This document shows, piece after piece, positions 32,961-41,439 of a stretch of DNA of 64,000 bases (the first letter of the stretch is position 1; every line of letters begins with the position of its first letter). A program made the position numbers and the translations under genes. Source of the stretch: Planosporangium thailandense (GTDB lineage Bacteria > Actinomycetota > Actinomycetes > Mycobacteriales > Micromonosporaceae); the NCBI RefSeq assembly GCF_011947195.1, contig NZ_JAATVY010000026.1:20960-84959 (forward strand), in the 5' to 3' direction. The notes beneath the pieces are model-generated. The model made no database searches. It was not told the origin of the DNA and saw only the letters and a program-made list of their open reading frames with translations.

Positions 32961-35881
32961 GCGAGCGCAGCGAACCCATCGCCGTCGTCGGCATGGCCTG
33001 CCGGTTCCCCGGCGGCGAGGACCTCGACGGGTACTGGGACCTCATCCGCACCGGGCGGGTGGCGACGGCACCCGTGTCGCCGGACCGATGGCGGCACGGC
33101 TGGCTGCACGATGCGGATGACCTGCGCGCCGCCGACTTCGCGTACACCGACGTCGTCGCCCACCTGGCGGACGTCGACAGCTTCGCGGCGCAGCGGTACG
33201 CGCTCGCACCCCGCCGGATCGAGGTCACCGACCCGCAGCACCGCCTGCTGGTCACGCTGACCGACGACGCGCTGCGCGACGCCGGCCTCGGCGCGATCCC
33301 GCGAGACCGTACCGGCGTCTACGTCGGCGCGTCCGTCAGCGAGTACAAGGATCTGCTGACCAGCCGGATCCGGGCCCGGCAGATGGCCGCCGGCGAGTTC
33401 GGCGCGCCGCTCGACGCCGACGCGGCCCGGGCGGCGGTCGATGGCGTGGCGCCGCCGCGCGCGTACACGATCCCCGGCACCCTGCTCAACATGGCGGCCG
33501 CGACCGTCAGCGCGGTGTTCGACTTCAGCGGCCCGAGCTTCGTCGTCGACGCCGCGTGCGCGTCCGCGCTCGTGGCGCTGCACGAGGCGGTGGTGCACCT
33601 GCGCGCCGGCGAGTGCGACCTCGCGGTCGCCGGCGGCGTCTACCTCAACCTCGTACCGGACAACCTCATCGGGTTCTCGCGCATCGGTGCGGTGTCGCGG
33701 GCCGGCGTGTGCCGGCCGTTCGACCGGCGGGCCGACGGGTTCGTGCTCGGCGAGGGCGCCGGCGTGGTCGTCCTCAAGCGCCTCGCCGACGCTCTCCGCG
33801 ACGGCGACCGGCCGTACGCGGTGATCCGAGGTACCGGCTGCGCCAACGACGGACGGGCCGAGGGCCCGATGACGCCCCGACTGGAAGGACAGGTCACATG
33901 CCTGCGGCGGGCGTACCGCGACGCCGCCGTCGACCCGGCCGCGGTCGGCTTCGTCGAGTGCCACGGCACCGCCACCCCGGCCGGTGACGCGGTCGAACTC
34001 GCGGCCCTGCGCGAGGTGTTCGGCGCGGGCGGCGCGACCGAGGTCTCCTCGGTGAAGGCCAACATCGGCCACACCATGTCGGCCGCCGGCATCGCGGGCC
34101 TGATCAAGGCCGTGCTGGTGCTGCGGCACGCGACCGTGCCGCCGCAGGTGGGCTGCGACGAGCCGGACCCGATGCTGGGGTCGCTGCGGGTGTCGGACAC
34201 CGCCCGGCCGTGGGCGCGGAACCCCGGTGCGCCCCGGCGGGCCGGGGTCAGCTCGTTCGGCTTCGGCGGCACCAACGTCCACGTGGTGCTGGAGGAGGCG
34301 CCCGGCGCCCCGCACCCGGTCACGTCGTCCCCGCGGGATGGCCAGGCCACCCGGTATTGGGCGGTCCGCCGGGGGAGCGCGCCGGCGAGCCCCGACGTCC
34401 GGGGTGAGCCGGCGGGCTCGTCGGTGCCGGCGCCCACCGCCGACGCGCTGATGGCGGCGATCGCGAGCGCCGGGGCGTACCCCGAGGACTCGCTGCGGCC
34501 CGACCAGGCCCTGGTCGACGACCTCGGCTTCGACTCGCTGATGCTGCTCGAACTCGAGGAGCACCTGGCGAAGGCGTACCCGGGTCTCGACCGGCTGCCG
34601 GACGAACTGCTGCAGCGCACCACGACCATCGCGGAGGTCGCCGCCTGGCTGGACCGGCACGCCGGCCCGCCGGTGGCGCACACCGAGCCGCTGGTCGATG
34701 ACCGGTTGCCCGAGTTGGCGGCGCTCGGCGACCGGCTGTCGCTCGCCGAGCGGCTGGGCGTGCCCAACCCGTACTTCGTCGCCCATGACGGTGCGTTGGG
34801 CGCGACGACCGTCGTCGACGGCGCGGAGCTGATCGACTTCTCCGGCTACGACTATCTGGGCCTGGCCACCGACCCCGCCGTGGTGGCCGCCGCCGCCGAA
34901 GCCGTCGCGCGCTACGGGACCTCGGTGTCGGCCAGCCGCGTCGCCTCGGGCGAGCGTCCCCTGCACCGCGACCTGGAGGCGGAGATCGCGGACCTGCTCG
35001 GCGCCGAGGCCGCGCTGACGATGGTCAGCGGCCACGCCACGAACGTCGGCGTGCTGGGGCATCTGCTGCGCCCGGGTGATCTCGCCCTGCACGACGCGCT
35101 CGCCCACGACAGCATCCTGCAGGGGATCCGGCTGTCGGGGGCGTCGCGCCGACCGTTCCCGCACAACGACCTGGCCGCGCTCGACCGGCTGTTGACCGAC
35201 CTTGCGCCGCGCCATCGGCGGGTCGTCGTCGCCGTCGAGGGCGTGTACAGCATGGACGGCGACCTCGCCGACCTGCCCGCCCTGGTGGAGCTGCGCCGCC
35301 GCCACGGCTTCCTGCTCTATGTCGACGAGGCGCACAGCGTCGGCGTGCTCGGCGCGACCGGTCGGGGCGCCGGCGAGCACTGGGACGTCGCGGCGTCCGA
35401 TGTGGACATCTGGATGGGTACGCTGTCGAAGGCCCTCGCCAGCTGCGGCGGGTACGTCGCGGGCGAGGCCCGGCTCATCGAGTACCTGCGGTACACCACC
35501 CCCGGTTTCGTCTACAGCGTCGGCCTTCCGCCGGCGGCAGGCGCGGCGGCCCTGGCCGCGCTCCGCCGCCTGCGGGCCGAGCCCGGGCGGGTGGCCCGGC
35601 TGACCGCCAACACCGCGCTCTTCCGGCGCCTCGCGGCCGAGGCCGGGCTGGCCGTCGGGTCCGGCACGGCCCCGGTCGTGCCGGTCCTCACGGGCGGTTC
35701 GTCCGGCGCGCTGCTGCTGGCCGACCGGATGCGCCGGCGCGGGGTCAACGTGCAGCCGATCCTGTACCCGGCCGTCGAGGACTCCGCGGCGCGGCTGCGC
35801 TTCTTCATCAACGCCAGCCACACCCCGCAACAGCTCGAGGACACGGTCGCGGCGCTGGCCGCCGAGGTCGCGAGCCTGTGA
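32957..35881 (+). CDS. Ketosynthase - ACP - alpha-oxoamine synthase fusion
   Basis: A 974-residue trimodular protein. Residues 5-430 are a polyketide ketosynthase with triad C201 (DAACASAL), H336 (ECHGTATPAGD) and H372 (KANIGHTMSAAG). Residues about 490-570 are an ACP with S527 in LGFDSLMLLELEEHL. Residues about 600-974 are a PLP-dependent alpha-oxoamine synthase (AONS/serine palmitoyltransferase family): SGYDYLGLA, VDEAHSVGVLG and PLP lysine K825 in GTLSKALASCGGYV. No acyltransferase domain is present, so malonyl loading must occur in trans. The expected reaction is chain extension, then decarboxylative condensation with an amino acid to release an alpha-aminoketone. RedL-type prodiginine proteins are the nearest layout I recall. 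Confidence 0.9.
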   Translation: MSERSEPIAVVGMACRFPGGEDLDGYWDLIRTGRVATAPVSPDRWRHGWLHDADDLRAADFAYTDVVAHLADVDSFAAQRYALAPRRIEVTDPQHRLLVTLTDDALRDAGLGAIPRDRTGVYVGASVSEYKDLLTSRIRARQMAAGEFGAPLDADAARAAVDGVAPPRAYTIPGTLLNMAAATVSAVFDFSGPSFVVDAACASALVALHEAVVHLRAGECDLAVAGGVYLNLVPDNLIGFSRIGAVSRAGVCRPFDRRADGFVLGEGAGVVVLKRLADALRDGDRPYAVIRGTGCANDGRAEGPMTPRLEGQVTCLRRAYRDAAVDPAAVGFVECHGTATPAGDAVELAALREVFGAGGATEVSSVKANIGHTMSAAGIAGLIKAVLVLRHATVPPQVGCDEPDPMLGSLRVSDTARPWARNPGAPRRAGVSSFGFGGTNVHVVLEEAPGAPHPVTSSPRDGQATRYWAVRRGSAPASPDVRGEPAGSSVPAPTADALMAAIASAGAYPEDSLRPDQALVDDLGFDSLMLLELEEHLAKAYPGLDRLPDELLQRTTTIAEVAAWLDRHAGPPVAHTEPLVDDRLPELAALGDRLSLAERLGVPNPYFVAHDGALGATTVVDGAELIDFSGYDYLGLATDPAVVAAAAEAVARYGTSVSASRVASGERPLHRDLEAEIADLLGAEAALTMVSGHATNVGVLGHLLRPGDLALHDALAHDSILQGIRLSGASRRPFPHNDLAALDRLLTDLAPRHRRVVVAVEGVYSMDGDLADLPALVELRRRHGFLLYVDEAHSVGVLGATGRGAGEHWDVAASDVDIWMGTLSKALASCGGYVAGEARLIEYLRYTTPGFVYSVGLPPAAGAAALAALRRLRAEPGRVARLTANTALFRRLAAEAGLAVGSGTAPVVPVLTGGSSGALLLADRMRRRGVNVQPILYPAVEDSAARLRFFINASHTPQQLEDTVAALAAEVASL

Positions 35882-35949
35882 CGTTGAACGGCGTGGATTG
35901 AACGGTGTCATCGCCGGGTATCCAGTGACTGTCGCAACGGGACGGCCGG

Positions 35950-36933
35950 ATGAGGGCGGTGATGTCGATGAGCGCGGTCGCGGCCGAAGCCGTTGCTGCC
36001 GGCGCCGTCACGGTGGGTACCGTCGCGGTGGTCGCGCACCGCGGGAAGAAGCTCGGTGGCGGGCTCGACGAGCTGCGCACGCTGGTCAGCGGGTACGGCG
36101 TCGACCGGATCGTCTGGTACGAGGTCGCCAAGAGCGCGAAGGCGCCCAAGAAGGCGCGCAAGGCGCTCAAGCAGGGCGCGGAGCTGGTCTTCGTGTGGGG
36201 CGGCGACGGGATGGTCCAGCGCTGCGCCGACGCGCTGGCCGGTTCGGGCGCCACGCTGGCCATCGTGCCCGCCGGCACGGCCAACATGCTCGCGTCCAAC
36301 CTCGGTATCCCGCGTGACCTGGCCGCTGCCGTGCGGATCGGGTTCGAGGGCCGGCGCCGCGCCCTCGACCTGGGAAAGGTCAACGGCGAGCACTTCGCGG
36401 TTATGGCCGGCGCCGGTTTCGACGGCGCGCTCATCCGCGACGCCGACCGGTCGCTCAAGGACAGGGCCGGCCGGCTGGCGTACGTGTGGACCGCGCTCAG
36501 GCACGTGCGCGACGATCCGGTACGGGCCAGGATCCGCGTCGACGGGACAACGTGGTTCGACGGCAAGGCGAGCTGCGTCCTGTTGGGCAACGTGGGCACC
36601 ATCACCGGTGGCATCCGGGCGTTCGACGACGCGCGCCTCGACGACGGTTGGCTCGAGGTAGGGGTCGCCACGGCACGGGGCGCGGTGCAGTGGGCCCGTA
36701 CCCTCGGGCGGATGGTCGCCGGCCGGACCGCGCGGTCACCGCTGGTGCGCATCACCCGCGCGAAGGCGGTCGACGTGAAGCTGCGTAAACCGATGACGTA
36801 CGAGCTGGACGGCGGGGCGCGCGGGCCGACCACGCGGCTGAAGGTACGGATCAGACCTGCCGCGATCACCGTGTGCGTGCCCGCGGACCGGTACGGGCAT
36901 GGTTCCGCCGCCGTGCCTTCCACCCGATCCTGA
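35950..36933 (+). CDS. Diacylglycerol/sphingosine kinase-family lipid kinase
   Basis: A 327-residue protein of the DAGK catalytic / YegS / sphingosine kinase superfamily. The nucleotide motif VFVWGGDGMVQRCADAL (GGDG near residue 82) and GTANMLASNLGIP follow the family order, and the C-terminal beta-sandwich ends with YELDGG. It would phosphorylate a lipid hydroxyl with ATP. It lies 68 bp after the oxoamine synthase fusion on the same strand, so its substrate could be the product of that pathway, though many members act on general lipids. ATG 35950, 35962 and 35968 are alternative starts. Confidence 0.85.
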   Translation: MRAVMSMSAVAAEAVAAGAVTVGTVAVVAHRGKKLGGGLDELRTLVSGYGVDRIVWYEVAKSAKAPKKARKALKQGAELVFVWGGDGMVQRCADALAGSGATLAIVPAGTANMLASNLGIPRDLAAAVRIGFEGRRRALDLGKVNGEHFAVMAGAGFDGALIRDADRSLKDRAGRLAYVWTALRHVRDDPVRARIRVDGTTWFDGKASCVLLGNVGTITGGIRAFDDARLDDGWLEVGVATARGAVQWARTLGRMVAGRTARSPLVRITRAKAVDVKLRKPMTYELDGGARGPTTRLKVRIRPAAITVCVPADRYGHGSAAVPSTRS

Positions 36934-36956
36934 CGGGTCATCGAGCGGTACCCCGC

Positions 36957-37625
36957 TCAGGGCCGGCGCCGGTACCCGTCGTGCGCGTGCGCGGCGGCGG
37001 ACCGGTCGAGCAGCACCGCGACGTCCTCGTCGGTGGTGGGGCTGAAGTCGTCGTAGAACTGGCCGACCGCGTGGAACTGGAGCGGCTGCAGCACACACAC
37101 GACCTCGTCGGCCACGTCCGACATCGCCTCCACCGCCGAGGGCGGCGCCACCGGTACGGCCAGCACGACGCGGTCAGCGCCCTGTTCGCGGGCAACCTGG
37201 CAGGCCACCCGCGCGGTCGCGCCGGTCGCGATGCCGTCGTCGACGACGACGGCGGTCCGGCCGGACAGGTCGGTGCGCCGCCGGTCGCCCCGCAGGCGCT
37301 CGACGCGCTCGGCCAGCTCGGTCCGGGCGGTCTCGGCAGCGGCGGCCAGCTCCGCGGCCTGGATCTGGGCGGCCTGTATCACCGCCGAGTTGACGATCAT
37401 GGCGCCGTCCTCGCCCACGGCGCCCATCGCGAGCTCCGGCTGCCACGGCACGCCGACCTTTCGTACGACGATCACGTCGAGCGGCGCGTCCAGGGCGTGC
37501 GCCACCTCGAACGCGACGGGTACTCCGCCGCGGGGCAGCCCCAGGACCACGACGTCCTCGGCGCGAAGATGCGCCAGTCTGAGCGCCAGTTGACGTCCCG
37601 CATCGACTCGGTCCCGGAAAATCAC
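36957..37625 (-). CDS. Phosphoribosyltransferase-family protein
   Basis: A 222-residue type I PRTase-fold protein. It starts VIFRDRVDAGRQLALRL, a standard opening for this group, has VLGLPRGGVPVAFEVA near residue 30 and the PRPP-binding loop VVVDDGIATGATA near residue 122. These stand-alone proteins are often near stress or erythromycin-esterase genes and their substrate is unknown. GTG 37625 is chosen because GAGAGGACCGAC precedes it; the open frame continues upstream with poor sequence. Confidence 0.85.
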   Translation of the reverse strand: MIFRDRVDAGRQLALRLAHLRAEDVVVLGLPRGGVPVAFEVAHALDAPLDVIVVRKVGVPWQPELAMGAVGEDGAMIVNSAVIQAAQIQAAELAAAAETARTELAERVERLRGDRRRTDLSGRTAVVVDDGIATGATARVACQVAREQGADRVVLAVPVAPPSAVEAMSDVADEVVCVLQPLQFHAVGQFYDDFSPTTDEDVAVLLDRSAAAHAHDGYRRRP

Positions 37626-37768
37626 GTCGGTCCTCTCACCCGGAGCGGTTCCTTCCAGCCTGCGGGCAGGCCATGGGGCCGCGCAGGGCAGAAAGTCCCG
37701 TAAACCGGCCCGGCGACCGGTGACTACCGGCCGCAACCGCCCGCCCGAGCGTTCGCCATCATGTCCGG

Positions 37769-38299
37769 ATGCGTATCGAACTCCTCCGGGCCGCCGACCC
37801 CGCCGACTCCGCCGACCCCGCCGCCCCGGCCGTCGCCGACCAGCTCGCGGACGTGCTCGTCGACTGCGTCGCCGGTGGGGCCAGCGTCGGATTCCTGGCG
37901 CCGCTCGGTCACGAGGAGGCCCGCTCCTGGTGGCGCGCCGTGCTGCCGGACCCGGACACGCTGACCTGGGTGGCCCGCGACGACCGGGACCGCGTCATCG
38001 GCACGGTCCGGCTGGTGCTCGCGACCCAGTCGAACGGCGGCCACCGGGCGGAGGTGTCCAAGCTGCTGGTACACCGCGACGCCCGGGGACGCGGCTGCGC
38101 CACGGCGCTGATGACGGCGCTCGAGGACACCGCGCAGCGGCTCGGGCGTACCGTCCTGGTGCTCGACACGCAGACCGGCAGCCCGGCCGAACGCCTCTAC
38201 GAGCGCCTGGGGTGGCAGCGGGTCGGCGTGGTCGACGACTACGCCGCGACCCCGGACGGGCGGCTGGATCCGACCACCATCATGACCAAGCGGCTTTGA
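37769..38299 (+). CDS. GNAT-family N-acetyltransferase
   Basis: A 176-residue acetyltransferase. The acetyl-CoA binding motif A appears as VSKLLVHRDARGRGCATALMTALE near residues 97-120, followed by VLDTQTGSPAERLYERLGWQRVG. Typical length. It is divergent from the phosphoribosyltransferase gene and ends 5 bp from the convergent kinase gene. The substrate is unknown; members of this shape act on amines or antibiotics. Confidence 0.9.
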   Translation: MRIELLRAADPADSADPAAPAVADQLADVLVDCVAGGASVGFLAPLGHEEARSWWRAVLPDPDTLTWVARDDRDRVIGTVRLVLATQSNGGHRAEVSKLLVHRDARGRGCATALMTALEDTAQRLGRTVLVLDTQTGSPAERLYERLGWQRVGVVDDYAATPDGRLDPTTIMTKRL

Positions 38300-38304
38300 C
38301 GCCG

Positions 38305-39447
38305 TCATCCGCGGCGCCGGCCCGGCCGCGCCGCCTCGGTCGGGTGGGCCGCCCAGGACGGGGGCTGCGCCGGGGCGCGGTGCCTGCCCGCGGACGTCGC
38401 GGCGTCGGCGCTGACGTCGCGGGTGGGGCCCCGGTGCTTCGGCGAAGCCGGACCGCTCTCCCCGGCGCGGTCTTCCCCGGCGCGGTTTTCCACCGCGCGG
38501 CTTTCCCGGGCGCGGTTTTCCACCGCGCGGCTTTCCCGGGCGCGGCTTTCCCCGGCCGGGCGGGGATCCGGGACCCTGGGCACACCGACCGGCGGCACGT
38601 ACACGCGCGCGTCGACCGCCTCGGCCAGCACGAGCGCGGCGAGCGCGCTGGTGGGGCGCTCCTCCGGGTCGTCGGTCAGGCACCGGGCGCACAGATCCGC
38701 GGCCTCGGGCGCGAGTCCGTCGATCGGCGGCAGCGGATCGGGCCGGCTGTTGCGGTGGGCGTAGTACAGCGCGGTCGGCGTGTCCGCCGGCCACGGCAGC
38801 CGACCGGTCAGGCACTGGTACAGCAGCACACCGACGGCGTACATGTCGGTGGCGGGCGTCGCGGGGGCGCCGTCGAGGCGTTCGGGGGCCAGGTACGCCG
38901 GTGTGCCCAGCACCGTGCCCTCCGGTAGCTGGTCACGCTGTCCGGCGGCGGTCGCGATACCGAAGTCGAGGACCTTCACCCCGGACGGCGTGAGCATGAT
39001 GTTGGCCGGCTTGATGTCGCGGTGCACGATGCCCCGCCCGTGCGCGGCGGCGAGCGCCGCGCTGACCTCAGCGCAGACCCGCACCGCGATGTCCCAGACC
39101 ATGGGCCCGGTCGTCAGGTGCTCGGCCAGGGTGGCGCCGTGCACGAGCTCCATCACGATGTACGGCGCCTGCCGGCCCTGGGCCAGCTCGGGAAGGGCGG
39201 CCATCCCGACGTCGTAGACGCCGGCCACGTTGGGGTGGATGAGCTGCGCGGCGGACCGGGCCTCGGTACGCGCCTGCTCGTCGCAGTCCCGGTCGGCGGA
39301 CCGGTCCGGGTTGAGGAGCTTGACCGCGACGGGCCGGGCGAGCACCTGGTCGAACCCTCGCCACACCTCCGACATACCGCCGACGCCGATGCGCTGTTCG
39401 AGCCGGTACCGCCCGCCCAGTATCCGCACCTGCCGCTCCTTGCCCAC
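38305..39447 (-). CDS. Serine/threonine protein kinase with repeat tail, no membrane anchor
   Basis: Residues 10-270 form a complete Hanks-type kinase domain: glycine loop IGVGGMSEVW, VAVKLL, HRDIKPANIML, DFGIATAAG and TPAYLAPERL. The C-terminal 85 residues are charged and disordered and contain a pentad repeat of the RAxES/RAxEN type coded by tandem DNA repeats. There is no membrane segment or PASTA domain, so the kinase is cytosolic, unlike PknB. The start at 39447 gives MGKERQVRILGGRYRLEQRIG. No dedicated phosphatase is nearby. Confidence 0.92.
   Translation of the reverse strand: MGKERQVRILGGRYRLEQRIGVGGMSEVWRGFDQVLARPVAVKLLNPDRSADRDCDEQARTEARSAAQLIHPNVAGVYDVGMAALPELAQGRQAPYIVMELVHGATLAEHLTTGPMVWDIAVRVCAEVSAALAAAHGRGIVHRDIKPANIMLTPSGVKVLDFGIATAAGQRDQLPEGTVLGTPAYLAPERLDGAPATPATDMYAVGVLLYQCLTGRLPWPADTPTALYYAHRNSRPDPLPPIDGLAPEAADLCARCLTDDPEERPTSALAALVLAEAVDARVYVPPVGVPRVPDPRPAGESRARESRAVENRARESRAVENRAGEDRAGESGPASPKHRGPTRDVSADAATSAGRHRAPAQPPSWAAHPTEAARPGRRRG
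38481..38540 (-). repeat. Two perfect 30-bp tandem repeats in the kinase gene
   Basis: Copies at 38481-38510 and 38511-38540 are identical and are flanked by degenerate 15-bp half units (region about 38464-38554). They encode the decapeptide ENRARESRAV in register, giving the kinase tail a run of Arg/Glu pentads. The reading frame is preserved because the unit is a multiple of 15. Confidence 0.88.
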
Positions 39448-39616
39448 CGCGTCTCGCCATCGCGTCGTGTCCCGGCCGTGTACCCCGGTGGCGGACCGGA
39501 CAAACAGCGTGGATGGCTCTGGACCGGGGAGGTTCGACGCGGGGTAGTCGGCCGGTCACGCATGTCGACCAGGTGGTCGGGTAGCGCGACGCAATGACGG
39601 CAACGACGTTGAGTCC

Positions 39617-40269
39617 GTGCACGATCCGGAGATTCCCGGCTTCGGGACGACGACCCGCAACTACAGCATCTCCTGCGCGCCCGGGCGTGACTACTACCGG
39701 ATCTCGGTCAAGCGGGAGGGGCTGCCGGGCGAGGCGCCGTACGCCCCGCCCGGCCTGGCCTCCAATTACCTGCACGACGAGGTCGGTCCCGGCAGCGTCC
39801 TGCGGGTCAACGCCCGGCGGGCGATTTCGCCCTCGACGAGGAGAGTCACCGGCCGGTTGCGCTGCTCAGCGGCGGCGTCGGCCTGACGCCGTTGGTCTCC
39901 ATGCTGGAGCACCTCGTCGAACGGGACCGCCGCCGGGAGACGTGGTGGGTGCACGCCGCCCGCTGCGGACGTGACCAGGCGATGAAGCGGCACATCCGCG
40001 ACCTGGCCGCGACCAGCAGCGCGGTCCACGCGTGCGTGTTCTACGAGAACCCGTTGCCCGAGGACGTGCCGGGCCGCGACTACGACCGGCCAGGGCGCAT
40101 CACCATGGAATGGATCAAGGGTGCGCTACCCGTCGCCGACCTCGACTTCTACTTCTGCGGGCCGCGCGGCTTCATGCGCATGCTCGCCATCGGCCTGCGC
40201 GCCCTCGACGTGCCGGACGAGCGTATCCACCTGGAGTTCTTCGGCCCGGCAGAGGCGCTGTACGCCTGA
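39617..40269 (+). pseudogene. Decayed flavohemoprotein (nitric oxide dioxygenase) reductase half
   Basis: Two adjacent frames read as the C-terminal part of Hmp. The first has TTTRNYSISCAPGRDYYRISVKREG and GLASNYLHDEVGPGSVLRVNA (FAD-binding); the second, shifted by one base, restores PAGDFALDEESHRPVALL and then SGGVGLTPLVSMLEHLVE, with FYFCGPRGFM and LEFFGPAEALYA (NAD-binding). One missing C in the run at 39813-39815 explains the shift. The whole globin domain and the start of the FAD domain are absent. It is either a degraded gene or a sequencing error on top of a truncated gene. Confidence 0.82.
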
Positions 40270-40405
40270 TCGCCGCCCGATGCCGGTTCTCATGTTTCGC
40301 CGACCGCGGCGGGGGAACGAATGCACAGTGCAAAAGTTCCTCACGCCAAGTGAGACTGCGAATCGATGGGAACGAACCAACGGTAGCCGGGAGAAGGGGT
40401 AACCG

Positions 40406-41428
40406 ATGACCTCGAAGAACGGCGGACGGGTCGTAGTGATCACCGGAGCGAGCGGCGGGATCGGCCGGGCGGCCGCGCGTCGGTTCGCCCGCCGCGGAGA
40501 CCGCGTCGCCCTGCTCGCCCGCGGGGAGTCCGGCCTCGACGGCGCGGCCGACGACGTCCGGCGCGCCGGTGGCACCGCGCTGGCGGTGCCGGTGGACGTC
40601 GCGGAGTTCGACGAGGTGGACGCGGCGGCGGCGCGGGTGGAGCGGGAGTTGGGGCCGATCGACGTGTGGGTCAACGACGCGTTCACGTCGGTGTTCGCGC
40701 CGTTCACCGAGATCGAGCCGAAGGAGTTCAAGCGGGTCACGGAGGTGACCTACCTGGGGTACGTGTACGGAGCGAAGGCGGCGCTGTCGCGGATGCTGCC
40801 GCGTGACCACGGCACGATCGTGCAGGTGGGGTCGGCGCTGGCCTACCGGGGGATTCCGCTGCAGACGGCGTACTGCGGGGCCAAGCACGCGGTCCAGGGC
40901 TTCAACGAGGCGCTGCGCTGCGAACTGCTGCACAACCGCAGCCACGTGCGCACCACCATGGTCCAGATGCCGGCGGTCAACACCCCGCAGTTCGACTGGG
41001 TGCTGTCCCGGCTGCCCCGCCACGCCCAGCCGGTGCCGCCGATCTACCAGCCGGAGGTCGCCGCGAAGGCCATCGTGTACGCGGCCGACCATCCGGGCCG
41101 GCGGGAGTACTGGGTGGGCGCCTCGACGGCGGCGACGTTGATCGCGAACGCGGTCGCGCCGGGCCTGCTCGACCGGTACCTGGCCCGGACCGGCTTCACG
41201 TCCCAGCAGACGAGCCAGCCCCGCGATCCGCACCAGCCGGCGAACCTGTGGGAACCGGCCGACGACACCGGTGAGCCCGACTTCGGCGCCCACGGCGATT
41301 TCGACAAGCGGGCGCACGACCGCAGTGCCCAGCTGTGGGCGTCGCAGCACCACGCGCTGCTCGGCGTCGCCGGAGCCGTCGCCACCGCGGTGGGCGCCGG
41401 GCTGGCGCTGCGCAGTCGGCGATCGTAA
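40406..41428 (+). CDS. SDR-family oxidoreductase with C-terminal extension
   Basis: A short-chain dehydrogenase: NAD(P) motif VVVITGASGGIGRAAARRF (TGxxxGIG, residues 8-26), YCGAKHA with the catalytic Tyr/Lys near residue 155 and a Ser in QVGSALAYRG before it. Residues beyond 260 form an extension with a final hydrophobic segment (LLGVAGAVATAVGAGLALRSRRS), possibly a tail anchor. The length of 340 residues exceeds the usual 250 and matches an actinobacterial subgroup. GGGAGAAGGGG precedes the ATG. The GH15 gene follows 11 bp later. Confidence 0.9.
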   Translation: MTSKNGGRVVVITGASGGIGRAAARRFARRGDRVALLARGESGLDGAADDVRRAGGTALAVPVDVAEFDEVDAAAARVERELGPIDVWVNDAFTSVFAPFTEIEPKEFKRVTEVTYLGYVYGAKAALSRMLPRDHGTIVQVGSALAYRGIPLQTAYCGAKHAVQGFNEALRCELLHNRSHVRTTMVQMPAVNTPQFDWVLSRLPRHAQPVPPIYQPEVAAKAIVYAADHPGRREYWVGASTAATLIANAVAPGLLDRYLARTGFTSQQTSQPRDPHQPANLWEPADDTGEPDFGAHGDFDKRAHDRSAQLWASQHHALLGVAGAVATAVGAGLALRSRRS

Positions 41429-41439
41429 CGGAGGAGTTC

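Noticed and set aside
32771..35911. A 1046-codon open frame on the minus strand opposite the KS-ACP-oxoamine synthase gene
   Set aside because: It mirrors the real gene's codon positions, is rich in Arg, Gly and Val/Gln, and has no recognisable motif. Long antisense frames are expected in high-GC genes.
38464..38554. A CRISPR array
   Set aside because: The repeats are contiguous, in frame and inside a kinase gene, with no spacers.
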